Positions 5,277 through 11,674 of a stretch of 14,179 nt of DNA are shown piece by piece. The DNA comes from an uncultured Oscillospiraceae bacterium. Lineage in GTDB: Bacteria; Bacillota; Clostridia; Oscillospirales; Oscillospiraceae. The stretch is from assembly GCA_910577415.1 (NCBI GenBank), contig CAJTLK010000045.1, positions 1-14,179 on the forward strand, given 5' to 3'. The notes below the pieces were generated by a model that was not told the DNA's origin, did not search any database, and saw nothing but the letters and a program-made list of their open reading frames with translations. Every line of letters starts with the position of its first letter. Within the stretch, counting starts at the first letter, position 1. A program made the position numbers and the translations under genes.

Positions 5277-6494
5277 GTGAAAGCGTTTCATTCCCTTTGC
5301 GCCTTGGCGCTGACGGCTGCGCTGTTGTGCCCAAACGTTGCAAAAGCCGCCTCCCCCTGGCCCGACCTGCCTGACGACCATTGGGCCTACGGCGCCATCA
5401 CCTCCGCTTTGGACCGGGGCATCCTTACTGGCTTTAACGACGGCACCATTGCCCCGTCGGGAGAGTTGACCTGGGGTCAGTATCTGGTGATGCTGGACCG
5501 GGCCTTTTTTCCCACCTTCTATGCCAACGCCCTCTCCTCCGGCCTGCCTTGGGACCAGGGCGGTTATTGGGCCGCCCGGGATAACGGTCTGCTCTACGAC
5601 GGCGACTTTCTCCCGGTACTCCCCGGCAATCTGTCCCAGCCTATCCAGCGCCGGGACGCGGCGATACTGCTCTACCGCGCCATTACCAACGCCGCCCCGG
5701 AGCGGCTGGCAAACAGGGTAGCCGTCGGAGCGGAGACCTTTCCCGACTGGGACAGCCTTCCCCTGTCCTATCAGACGGCGGTAGGACAGCTATATAGCCT
5801 GGGCATCGTCAAGGGACGGCTGGACGGCTCCTTTGACGGCTCCGCCGTCATCCAGCGCGCCGACGGCGTGGTGCTGCTGATGCGGGTCATCAATTTTTTA
5901 GAGGCTCCCGTGGAACCGGGATCCCCTGACCCCGCCCCCCCTTGGGACGGCGACCCTCAGCTATGCGAACTGGGGGAGAATCAGGCCAAGTATCAGCTCC
6001 TCTTCGGCAGTGTTTCCAAACGCCGCTTTGTCAATGAGGCGGAGGCGGAGGCCGCCATGACCGAGGTGGAGGTACCCTGCTGGAAGCTCTCCAGCGGAGA
6101 AAAGGTCTCCTCCGCCATGACTCTCACCATTCACGCCGCCGTGGCCGAAGATGTTCTGGCCATCTTTACGGAGATCTATAACGATCCCGAGCAGTTTCCA
6201 TTTTTGGACGCGGGGGGCTACGACTGGCGGGGAGACAAGGCCACCGGGGAGCACAACTGCGGCACCGCCATCGACCTGAACTGGCGGCAGAATTACCAGG
6301 TCCGTTCGGGCAAGGCCCAGGCCGGGGACCACTGGCTCCCCGGCGAGGACCCCTACTCGATCCCGGCGGACGGCTCGGTAGTGCGCATCTTCAAGGCCCA
6401 CGGCTGGGCCTGGGGGGGCGACGCCTGGGCGGAAAGCTCCGACGCCGGCAGCGGTTATCACGATTATATGCATTTTTCCTATATGGGGATGTGA
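5277..6494 (+). CDS. SLH-domain protein with C-terminal M15 peptidase (CwlK/Ply500-like)
   Basis: A 405-residue exported wall-anchored peptidase. Signal peptide about 1-24 (MKAFHSLCAL...AKA). Three SLH-like modules: about 27-78 ('WPDLPDDHWAYGAI...GILTGFNDGTIAPSGELTW'), about 92-137 (divergent) and about 155-207 ('FPDWDSLPLSYQTAVGQLYSLGIVKG'); SLH modules bind secondary wall polymers. A Pro-rich linker (about 211-226) and a spacer lead to an M15 metallopeptidase domain about 285-405: 'GEHNCGTAIDLN' with zinc ligands His326 and Asp333, 'HGWAWGGD' and 'DYMHF' with zinc ligand His399 and candidate catalytic Asp396. The WGGD and DxMHF blocks favour the M15C type, which cleaves L-Ala-D-Glu bonds, over a VanY carboxypeptidase, but specificity is inferred. 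The GTG start has AAAGGAGG with 7-nt spacing and opens directly onto the signal peptide; a longer ATG frame from 5193 would bury it. Confidence 0.9.
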   Translation: MKAFHSLCALALTAALLCPNVAKAASPWPDLPDDHWAYGAITSALDRGILTGFNDGTIAPSGELTWGQYLVMLDRAFFPTFYANALSSGLPWDQGGYWAARDNGLLYDGDFLPVLPGNLSQPIQRRDAAILLYRAITNAAPERLANRVAVGAETFPDWDSLPLSYQTAVGQLYSLGIVKGRLDGSFDGSAVIQRADGVVLLMRVINFLEAPVEPGSPDPAPPWDGDPQLCELGENQAKYQLLFGSVSKRRFVNEAEAEAAMTEVEVPCWKLSSGEKVSSAMTLTIHAAVAEDVLAIFTEIYNDPEQFPFLDAGGYDWRGDKATGEHNCGTAIDLNWRQNYQVRSGKAQAGDHWLPGEDPYSIPADGSVVRIFKAHGWAWGGDAWAESSDAGSGYHDYMHFSYMGM

Positions 6495-6524
6495 GACCCC
6501 TTTTCTCTATTTTCCGCCCGCGCG

Positions 6525-6567
6525 AAAAGCCGGGAAGCTGCCCTATGGGCGAGCTTCCCGGCTTTTT
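6525..6567. terminator. Bidirectional terminator between the converging M15 and clpB genes
   Basis: AAAAGCCGGGAAGCT (6525-6539) pairs perfectly with AGCTTCCCGGCTTTT (6552-6566), with an inner CCC-TAT-GGG. A- and T-tracts flank both sides, so it can end transcription of the plus-strand peptidase gene and of clpB, whose stop lies at 6577. Confidence 0.95.
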
Positions 6568-6576
6568 CACACCGCT

Positions 6577-9204
6577 TTATTCCACGAGTTCTCCTTGGAG
6601 GACCTGTCGGCTCTCCACCGCCAGTTCCCCATCCTTCACATCCACCGTCAAGGTGTCTCCCTCAGAGACCTCCCCGGCGATGATGGCTCGGCTCACCAAG
6701 GTCTCCACCGTATGCTGGAGATACCGCCGCAGAGGCCGGGCGCCGTAGAGTGGGTCATAGGCTTTTTCTATAATGAGCTCCTTTGCCCGGTCCGTCAGCT
6801 CGCACCGCAGCTCCCGCCGGGCCAGTCGGGCGTTCAGGCTGTCCAGCATCAACCCTACGATATGGCTCACATTGTCCCTTGTGAGGGGCTTGTAGAAGAC
6901 GATCTCATCCAATCGGTTCAGGAACTCAGGCCGGAAGGACTGCTTCAGCATTGCCCCCACCCGTTCTCTGGCCTCCAGGGTGATCTCCCCATCCTCACCA
7001 ATGCCCTCCAGCAAATACTGGCTGCCCAGGTTAGAGGTAAGAATAATAATGGTATTTTTAAAGTCCACCGTCCGCCCCTGGCCGTCGGTGATCCGCCCGT
7101 CATCCAACACCTGAAGCAACACATTGAATACGTCCGGGTGAGCCTTTTCCACCTCATCAAAGAGAATGACCGAATAGGGGCTTCGCCGTACCGCCTCGGT
7201 GAGCTGTCCGCCCTCCTCATAGCCCACATACCCCGGTGGGGCGCCGATGAGCCGGGTAACGGCGAACTTCTCCATGTACTCCGACATATCGATACGCACC
7301 AGATTCTTCTCACTATCAAAAAGGGCGGCGGCCAGGGTCTTGGCCAGTTCGGTCTTGCCAACCCCCGTGGGGCCCAGGAACAGGAAGGACCCAATGGGCT
7401 TGTCCGGGTCAGACACCCCCGCCCGGCTTCTCAGAATGGACTCGCTCACCAGCCGGACAGCCTCGTCCTGGCCCACGACCCGCCGGTGGAGGATCTCCTC
7501 CAGCTGGAGCAGCTTCTCCCGTTCCCCTTCCATGAGACGGGCTACGGGGATCCCCGTCCACCGCTCCACGATGCGGGCTACCTCCTCCTCCGTGACCTTA
7601 TCCCGAAGGAGGCTGCCATCCCGGTCCTGATTGGCTATGGCCTCCTGGACCTCCAACTCCTTCTGAAGCTGGGGGATACGGCCATATTGCAGCTCGGCGG
7701 CCTTATTCAGGTCATATTGCCGCTGGGCCTGGGTCAACTCGGCGTTGGCGCTCTCCAGCTCCTCCCGGAGCTTTTGGACGCGGCTGATGACTCCCTTTTC
7801 ATTCTCCCACTGGGCCTTTTTCGCCTTGAACTCCTCCCCCAGGTCGCCCAGTTCCCTGCGGATATCAGCCAAATGCTCCCGGGAGAGCTTATCGGTCTCC
7901 TTGACCAGAGCGTGCTCCTCGATCTCCAGCTGAGTCATTTTCCCCTGGAGTATATCCAACTCCGTGGGCATGGAATCGATCTCGGTCCGCACAGTGGCGC
8001 AGGCTTCGTCGATGAGGTCGATGGCCTTATCGGGAAGAAATCGATCCGTAATATACCTGTTGGACAGGGTCGCGGCGGCAATGATGGCCGCGTCGGTGAT
8101 CTTCACCCCGTGGAAAACCTGATAACGCTCCTTCAGTCCACGGAGAATGGCCACTGTGTCCTCCACGGTAGGCTCCTTCACCAGCACCGGCTGAAACCGC
8201 CGCTCCAGAGCGGCATCCTTCTCTATATACTGTCGATACTCATTGAGGGTGGTGGCTCCTATACAGTGGAGTTCTCCCCGGGCCAGCATGGGCTTCAGGA
8301 GGTTCCCGGCATCCATGCTGCCCTCGGTCTTCCCTGCCCCCACAATGGTATGGAGTTCGTCGATGAACAGCAATATCCGCCCCTCCGAGCGCCTGACCTC
8401 ATTCAAAACGGCCTTCAGCCGCTCCTCAAACTCTCCCCGGTACTTGGCCCCTGCAATGAGAGCGCCCATGTCCAGGTTGAAGATGGTCTTATCCTTGAGA
8501 GAGGCGGGCACATCTCCCTTTACGATCCGCTGGGCCAGCCCCTCGGCGATGGCCGTCTTGCCCACTCCGGGTTCCCCGATCAGCACAGGGTTATTCTTGC
8601 TCTTTCGGGAGAGAATGCGAATGACGTTTCGAATCTCCTCATCCCGCCCGATCACCGGGTCCAGCTTGTTCTGTCTGGCCCGTTCCACCAGGTCGGTGCC
8701 GTACTTTTTCAATGCGTCATAGGTCTCCTCCGGGTTGTCCGAGGTCACCCGCTGGTCCCCCCGGACCGAAGCAAGGGCGGCCAGCACACCTTCCTCAGTG
8801 ACCCGATAGGTCCGCAGCAGCTCCGCCAGCTCCCGCTCAGCAGTCTTGCACAGAGCCAGCAGCAGATGCTCCACCGAGACATACTCGTCCCGCATTTGTT
8901 TGGCGGCCTCCTCGGCGGCGCCCAGGGTGCGCTCTGTCCCCGGAGAAATATAGATCTTTCCGATCTCACGGCCTGGGCCGGAGACCCTGGGCTGCCGCTC
9001 CACCAGGGCCGCTACCGCGGCGCGGAAGCTGGGCACCGTAAGCCCCATTCCCACCAAAAGCTGAGGGACCAGGCCGCTCTCCGCTTCCAAAAGGGCCAAC
9101 AGCAGATGGCACTGCTCGATCTGCTGGCTGCCATACTGGGTGGCAAGGGCCTGGGCCGACTGGACGGCCTCAAGGGTCTTTTGAGTATAATTATTTGAAT
9201 TCAT
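6577..9204 (-). CDS. clpB: ATP-dependent disaggregase ClpB
   Basis: An 875-residue cytosolic Hsp100 chaperone that, with DnaK, threads and resolubilises aggregated proteins. In order: Clp N-domain (about 1-145); AAA-1 with Walker A GEPGVGKT (210-217) and Walker B 'ILLFIDE' (277-283); a ClpB-specific coiled-coil middle domain (about 410-525, rich in Glu/Lys/Leu heptads), which separates it from ClpC and ClpA; AAA-2 with Walker A GPTGVGKT (611-618), 'ILFDEVEKAHPDVF' and 'LTSNLGS'; and a C-terminal ClpB_D2-small domain. Length fits the family (E. coli about 857). No ClpP-binding IGF loop was noted. The ATG at 9204 follows an AAGGGAAGTG site. It lies 71 nt after hsp20 on the same strand, separated by a hairpin, and is probably read from the CIRCE-linked hsp20 promoter. 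Confidence 0.98.
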   Translation of the reverse strand: MNSNNYTQKTLEAVQSAQALATQYGSQQIEQCHLLLALLEAESGLVPQLLVGMGLTVPSFRAAVAALVERQPRVSGPGREIGKIYISPGTERTLGAAEEAAKQMRDEYVSVEHLLLALCKTAERELAELLRTYRVTEEGVLAALASVRGDQRVTSDNPEETYDALKKYGTDLVERARQNKLDPVIGRDEEIRNVIRILSRKSKNNPVLIGEPGVGKTAIAEGLAQRIVKGDVPASLKDKTIFNLDMGALIAGAKYRGEFEERLKAVLNEVRRSEGRILLFIDELHTIVGAGKTEGSMDAGNLLKPMLARGELHCIGATTLNEYRQYIEKDAALERRFQPVLVKEPTVEDTVAILRGLKERYQVFHGVKITDAAIIAAATLSNRYITDRFLPDKAIDLIDEACATVRTEIDSMPTELDILQGKMTQLEIEEHALVKETDKLSREHLADIRRELGDLGEEFKAKKAQWENEKGVISRVQKLREELESANAELTQAQRQYDLNKAAELQYGRIPQLQKELEVQEAIANQDRDGSLLRDKVTEEEVARIVERWTGIPVARLMEGEREKLLQLEEILHRRVVGQDEAVRLVSESILRSRAGVSDPDKPIGSFLFLGPTGVGKTELAKTLAAALFDSEKNLVRIDMSEYMEKFAVTRLIGAPPGYVGYEEGGQLTEAVRRSPYSVILFDEVEKAHPDVFNVLLQVLDDGRITDGQGRTVDFKNTIIILTSNLGSQYLLEGIGEDGEITLEARERVGAMLKQSFRPEFLNRLDEIVFYKPLTRDNVSHIVGLMLDSLNARLARRELRCELTDRAKELIIEKAYDPLYGARPLRRYLQHTVETLVSRAIIAGEVSEGDTLTVDVKDGELAVESRQVLQGELVE

Positions 9205-9235
9205 GGATAGTCACTTCCCTTCTATCAGAGAAAGA

Positions 9236-9261
9236 GGCCGGTCAGCCTCCGCTGACCGGCC
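9236..9261 (-). terminator. Hairpin between hsp20 and clpB (partial terminator or processing site)
   Basis: A perfect 10-bp stem, GGCCGGTCAG (9236-9245) with CTGACCGGCC (9252-9261). On the minus strand a mixed TCTTTCTCT follows instead of a pure U-run, so termination is probably incomplete and clpB could receive readthrough. The loop on that strand is CGGAGG, which looks like a Shine-Dalgarno sequence but has no start codon near it. Confidence 0.55.
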
Positions 9262-9275
9262 CCCCTCCCGTCTGC

Positions 9276-9704
9276 TTATTGAATTATGATCTTTTTGCTC
9301 TCCGGCTCCGTGGGCTTGGCCTTGGGCAGAGTCAGGGCCAGCACGCCATTCTGATAGGCGGCGGTAATGGCGCTCTCATCGATGCCGGTAACGTCAAAGC
9401 TGCGCTGGAAGGAACCATACCGTCGCTCCCGGCGGATGTAGCTGCCATCGTCGCCTTTCTTTTCACTGGTCTCGGAATGGGCGGCAGTGATGGTGAGAAT
9501 GCCGTCCTTCAGGTCCAGGGTGATATCCTCCTTGTTGAAGCCGGGCAACTCGGCCTCCAGCAAGTAGCCGTCTCCGGTGTCCCGGATGTCGGTGCGGAAG
9601 GCGGGCAGATCAGTGTTGCTGCGGCGGAAGAAATCCCGGGCAAAGCTGTCGAAGGTGTCAAACACATTGTTGTCACTGCGATCAAAGGGGATCATTCCAA
9701 ACAT
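9276..9704 (-). CDS. Hsp20 family small heat-shock protein
   Basis: A 142-residue alpha-crystallin-type holdase (cytosolic, oligomeric, ATP-independent). The N-terminal arm is MFGMIPFDRSDNNVFDTF; the alpha-crystallin domain spans about residues 35-130: 'TDIRDTGDGYLLEAELPGFNKED', 'LTITAAHSE', 'RRERRYGSFQRSFDV' and 'AAYQNGVLALTLPKA'. The tail 'KKIIIQ' carries the I-x-I motif that caps neighbouring subunits. The ATG at 9704 follows AAAGGAG with 8-nt spacing. The frame stays open upstream to 9920, but those residues are low-complexity and overlap the leader and CIRCE, so the extension is rejected. First gene of hsp20-clpB, consistent with handing sequestered proteins on to ClpB. Confidence 0.96.
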   Translation of the reverse strand: MFGMIPFDRSDNNVFDTFDSFARDFFRRSNTDLPAFRTDIRDTGDGYLLEAELPGFNKEDITLDLKDGILTITAAHSETSEKKGDDGSYIRRERRYGSFQRSFDVTGIDESAITAAYQNGVLALTLPKAKPTEPESKKIIIQ

Positions 9705-9880
9705 AATACTTACTCCTTTTTGAATGTGATTTTTGTCGGTTTTGTTTTGGCAGTCTTTTGTTTTGATTGCTAGCTTTTTTGGAGTTCCATGGGCTTCATC
9801 TTCCTTCTGGGAGGGAGTTCTTTTTGCTTTCCCCTCCGCTTCTGTTTTCTGAAACCAAGTATAATCAACGACTATGAACA

Positions 9881-9910
9881 AATATATCTCAAATTGTGTC
9901 CAAATTGCAA
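9881..9910 (-). promoter_or_regulatory. Candidate promoter and long A-rich leader of hsp20-clpB
   Basis: On the minus strand: TTGCAA (9910-9905), 18-nt spacer, TATATT (9886-9881), just downstream of CIRCE. A weaker alternative overlaps CIRCE (TTTTTA-16-TAATAA), giving a leader over 200 nt. In the leader (9705-9880) the minus strand has a GGAGGG/CCCTCC hairpin, a nine-codon ORF (MKPMELQKS) after AGAAGGAAG, and an A-rich stretch before the ribosome binding site. No recognised ROSE-type RNA thermometer is apparent. Confidence 0.5.
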
Positions 9911-9913
9911 ACA

Positions 9914-9940
9914 TTAGCACTCTTAATTATTAAGTGCTAA
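9914..9940. promoter_or_regulatory. CIRCE operator (HrcA binding site)
   Basis: TTAGCACTC (9914-9922), N9, AAGTGCTAA (9932-9940). The CIRCE consensus is TTAGCACTC-N9-GAGTGCTAA, so there is one mismatch, the first base of the right arm. HrcA represses genes behind such sites until GroEL is titrated by unfolded protein. It lies upstream of hsp20-clpB and after the uraA terminator, so hsp20-clpB is the natural target. No CtsR heptamers (GGTCAAA) are seen. Confidence 0.92.
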
Positions 9941-9949
9941 TTCCAGGGT

Positions 9950-9983
9950 AAAAAGCACCCCGGGCCATAGAACTGGCCCGGGG
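9950..9983 (-). terminator. Intrinsic terminator of the uracil permease gene
   Basis: On the minus strand CCCCGGGCC (9983-9975) pairs with GGCCCGGGG (9966-9958), loop of 8 nt, then TGC and TTTTT. It begins 17 nt after the uraA stop and separates it from the hsp20 operon. Confidence 0.92.
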
Positions 9984-10000
9984 CGGTTTTGCGTTCTCTC

Positions 10001-11344
10001 TTAGTACTTGCCCAGGTTCGCGGAATCGTGGCTGTCGTCCTTACCGAACTCGTAGTCGTTGCCGGGGAGGATGGCGTTGAGGGCGATACCGGCGATGGCG
10101 GCGATGGCCAGGCCGGTGAGGGTGATGGAGGCGCCGCCCACGTTGAAAGTCAGGCCGCTGGAGAAGCCCAGGCCACAGACCAGGATGACGGCGGCGATGA
10201 TGAGGTTGCGGGAGTTGGTGAAGTCCACCTTATTCTCCACCACGTTGCGCACGCCGATGGAGGAGATCATGCCGTAGAGGATAAAGCTGACGCCGCCGAT
10301 GATGGCGGAGGGCAGGGAGCCGATGACCGCGGCGAACTTGGGACTGAAGGAGAGCACCAGGGCGTAGATGGCGGCCAGACGGACGACCTTGGGATCGTAG
10401 ACCCGGCTGAGGACCAGCACGCCGGTATTCTCACCGTAGGTGGTGTTGGCGGGGCCGCCGACCAGGCCGGCCATGGCGGTGGCGATGCCGTCACCGATCA
10501 GAGTGCGGTGGAGGCCGGGGTTATCCAGGAAGTTCTCGCCCACCGTGGCGGAGATGGCGGACATATCGCCGATGTGCTCCATCATGGAGGCGATGGCGAT
10601 GGGGGCCATGACCAGGACGGCGGAGACGTCAAACTTGGCAACGCTGCCGCCGAAGTCATTGATGAAGGGCTGGAAGCCGAACCAGGCGGCCTCCTTCACG
10701 CTGGTGAAGTCCACCTGCTTGGTGATGACGGCCACGATGTAAGCGCCCACAACGCCCAGGAGAATGGGGATGATCTTGATCATGCCCTTGCCCCAGATGT
10801 TGCACACGATGATGATGGCCATCGCCACCAGGGCCAGCCACCAGCAGGTAGAGGCGTTGCTTACGGCGGAGGGAGCCAGGTTCAGACCGATGCAGATGAT
10901 GATGGGGCCGGTGACTACCGGGGGCAGAAACCGCATGACCTTATGCACGCCCACCACCTTGACAAGCAACGCCAGCACCAGGTAGAGCAGGCCGGCCACT
11001 ACGATGCCACCGCAGGCGTACTGGAGCTTCTCAGCGGGAGCCATGTTGGCGTAGATGCCGGTATTCATAGCGCCCATGGCGGCAAAGCCACCCAGGAAGG
11101 CAAAGGAGGAGCCAAGGAAGGCAGGCACCTTCAGCTTGGTGCAGACGTGGAAGACCAGAGTGCCCAGGCCGGCAAAGAACAGGGTGGTCTGAATGCTCAG
11201 GGGCAGGGGGAACTCCTGAGAGTTGACCAGGATGGGCACCAGGATGGTGGCCCCGAACATGGCAAACATGTGCTGGAGGCCCAGGATGAGCATCTTGGGC
11301 ACGCCCAACTGACGGGCGTCGCGGATGGGTTCGTTCTGATTCAT
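10001..11344 (-). CDS. uraA: Uracil permease, NCS2/UraA family
   Basis: A 447-residue inner-membrane uracil:proton symporter for pyrimidine salvage, with strongly hydrophobic segments throughout (fits the 14-helix UraA fold). Family marks: 'GLQHMFAMFGATILVP' (about 22-38), 'EHIGD' (Glu256-Asp260) and the NCS2 signature 'NTTYGENTGV' (about 300-309, Glu305). Glu256 and Glu305 correspond to the uracil-binding Glu241 and Glu290 of E. coli UraA; Asp260 stands where E. coli has His245. The NTTYGEN block favours uracil over xanthine or urate. I chose ATG 11344 (AAAGGAG, 9-nt spacing) over an upstream frame from 11404 that runs through the attenuator. Monocistronic with its own terminator. The leader carries a promoter, a short ORF and an attenuator. 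Also called pyrP in Bacillus. Confidence 0.96.
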   Translation of the reverse strand: MNQNEPIRDARQLGVPKMLILGLQHMFAMFGATILVPILVNSQEFPLPLSIQTTLFFAGLGTLVFHVCTKLKVPAFLGSSFAFLGGFAAMGAMNTGIYANMAPAEKLQYACGGIVVAGLLYLVLALLVKVVGVHKVMRFLPPVVTGPIIICIGLNLAPSAVSNASTCWWLALVAMAIIIVCNIWGKGMIKIIPILLGVVGAYIVAVITKQVDFTSVKEAAWFGFQPFINDFGGSVAKFDVSAVLVMAPIAIASMMEHIGDMSAISATVGENFLDNPGLHRTLIGDGIATAMAGLVGGPANTTYGENTGVLVLSRVYDPKVVRLAAIYALVLSFSPKFAAVIGSLPSAIIGGVSFILYGMISSIGVRNVVENKVDFTNSRNLIIAAVILVCGLGFSSGLTFNVGGASITLTGLAIAAIAGIALNAILPGNDYEFGKDDSHDSANLGKY

Positions 11345-11390
11345 TGAAAACTCTCCTTTCAATTTTTCCTCTCGCTGTTTGAAAACGGGC

Positions 11391-11422
11391 AAAAAAAGAG
11401 ACAATCACAAAAGTGATTGTCT
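11391..11422 (-). terminator. Leader attenuator upstream of uraA
   Basis: On the minus strand AGACAATCAC (11422-11413), TTTT loop, GTGATTGTCT (11408-11399), then CTTTTTTT (11398-11391): a perfect 10-bp stem with a U-run, between promoter and start codon of the permease gene. Unregulated, it would stop most transcripts before uraA, so a readthrough mechanism is expected. I find no PyrR-type anti-antiterminator motif (UCCNGNGAGGCU-like) and no antiterminator stem competing for these arms. Confidence 0.93.
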
Positions 11423-11479
11423 GACAAAAAAGGAAATAACAGGCCCTTTGGTCTTCAACCGGCTCAGTCGGCTATCCAT
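11405..11479 (-). CDS. Putative leader peptide of the uraA attenuator (24 codons)
   Basis: The ATG at 11479 follows GAGAGGAG with 10-nt spacing, about 20 nt after the expected transcript start. The peptide begins MDSRLSRLKTKGPV, continues ISFFV over the U-rich stretch UUAUUUCCUUUUUU (11439-11426), and ends RQSLL with TGA at 11407-11405. The stop lies inside the 3' arm of the terminator stem, so a ribosome that keeps up with polymerase would cover the stem and prevent termination. An 8-bp helix (11487-11480 with 11445-11438, two G-U pairs) ends 7-12 nt before the U6 run, the spacing of a hairpin-stabilised pause. This matches the plan of E. coli pyrBI, whose leader also encodes Phe/Pro-rich residues across a U tract. 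A 24-codon open frame can occur by chance, so the coding call rests on the combination. Confidence 0.6.
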   Translation of the reverse strand: MDSRLSRLKTKGPVISFFVRQSLL

Positions 11480-11507
11480 GGCCTATCAACTCCTCTCATT
11501 GGGCAAG

Positions 11508-11536
11508 ATAATACCAGATATTGTGGTAAAAGGCAA
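11508..11536 (-). promoter_or_regulatory. Sigma-A promoter of uraA
   Basis: On the minus strand: -35 TTGCCT (11536-11531), 17-nt spacer, -10 TATTAT (11513-11508) preceded by TGG. The expected start near 11500 gives a leader of about 155 nt containing the short ORF and attenuator. Confidence 0.88.
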
Positions 11537-11604
11537 GAGGAAATTTCTTCATTTTTGATTTTTTGCGCTTTTCCACAAATCTCTCCCGGCTTCTTCGCCA
11601 AACA

Positions 11605-11633
11605 TTGACATTTTATCCTTCATGGGATACTAT
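11605..11633 (+). promoter_or_regulatory. Sigma-A promoter of the decarboxylase-DUF4261-gluQ operon
   Basis: Consensus -35 TTGACA (11605-11610), 17-nt spacer, -10 TACTAT (11628-11633). It diverges from the uraA promoter about 70 bp away. The leader is only about 35 nt, leaving no room for a lysine riboswitch. Confidence 0.9.
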
Positions 11634-11674
11634 GTTGATTCGGAAATCTGAAAATTAAGGATGTGACCGTCCCC

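Noticed and set aside
6595..9198. 867-codon open frame on the plus strand opposite clpB
   Set aside because: It mirrors clpB almost exactly, lacks family motifs and a good ribosome binding site, and reads as Leu/Gly/His/Gln-rich antisense. It is a by-product of GC-rich codon usage.
9765..9800. Nine-codon upstream ORF in the hsp20 leader as a regulator
   Set aside because: Too short to distinguish from chance and no terminator or sequestering stem is linked to it.
9705..9920. In-frame N-terminal extension of hsp20
   Set aside because: No ribosome binding site at its start; it would overlap CIRCE and the candidate promoter, and its residues look like translated A-rich leader. The start at 9704 has a strong site.
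9989..11347. 452-codon open frame on the plus strand opposite uraA
   Set aside because: Highly biased Gly/Asp/His/Val composition from reversed membrane-protein codons, and no start signals. The permease on the minus strand is certain.
11384..11500. PyrR-type attenuator or known riboswitch before uraA
   Set aside because: I searched by eye for a UCCNGNGAGGCU-like anti-antiterminator loop and for an antiterminator competing with the stem and found neither; a motif or covariance-model search would settle this.
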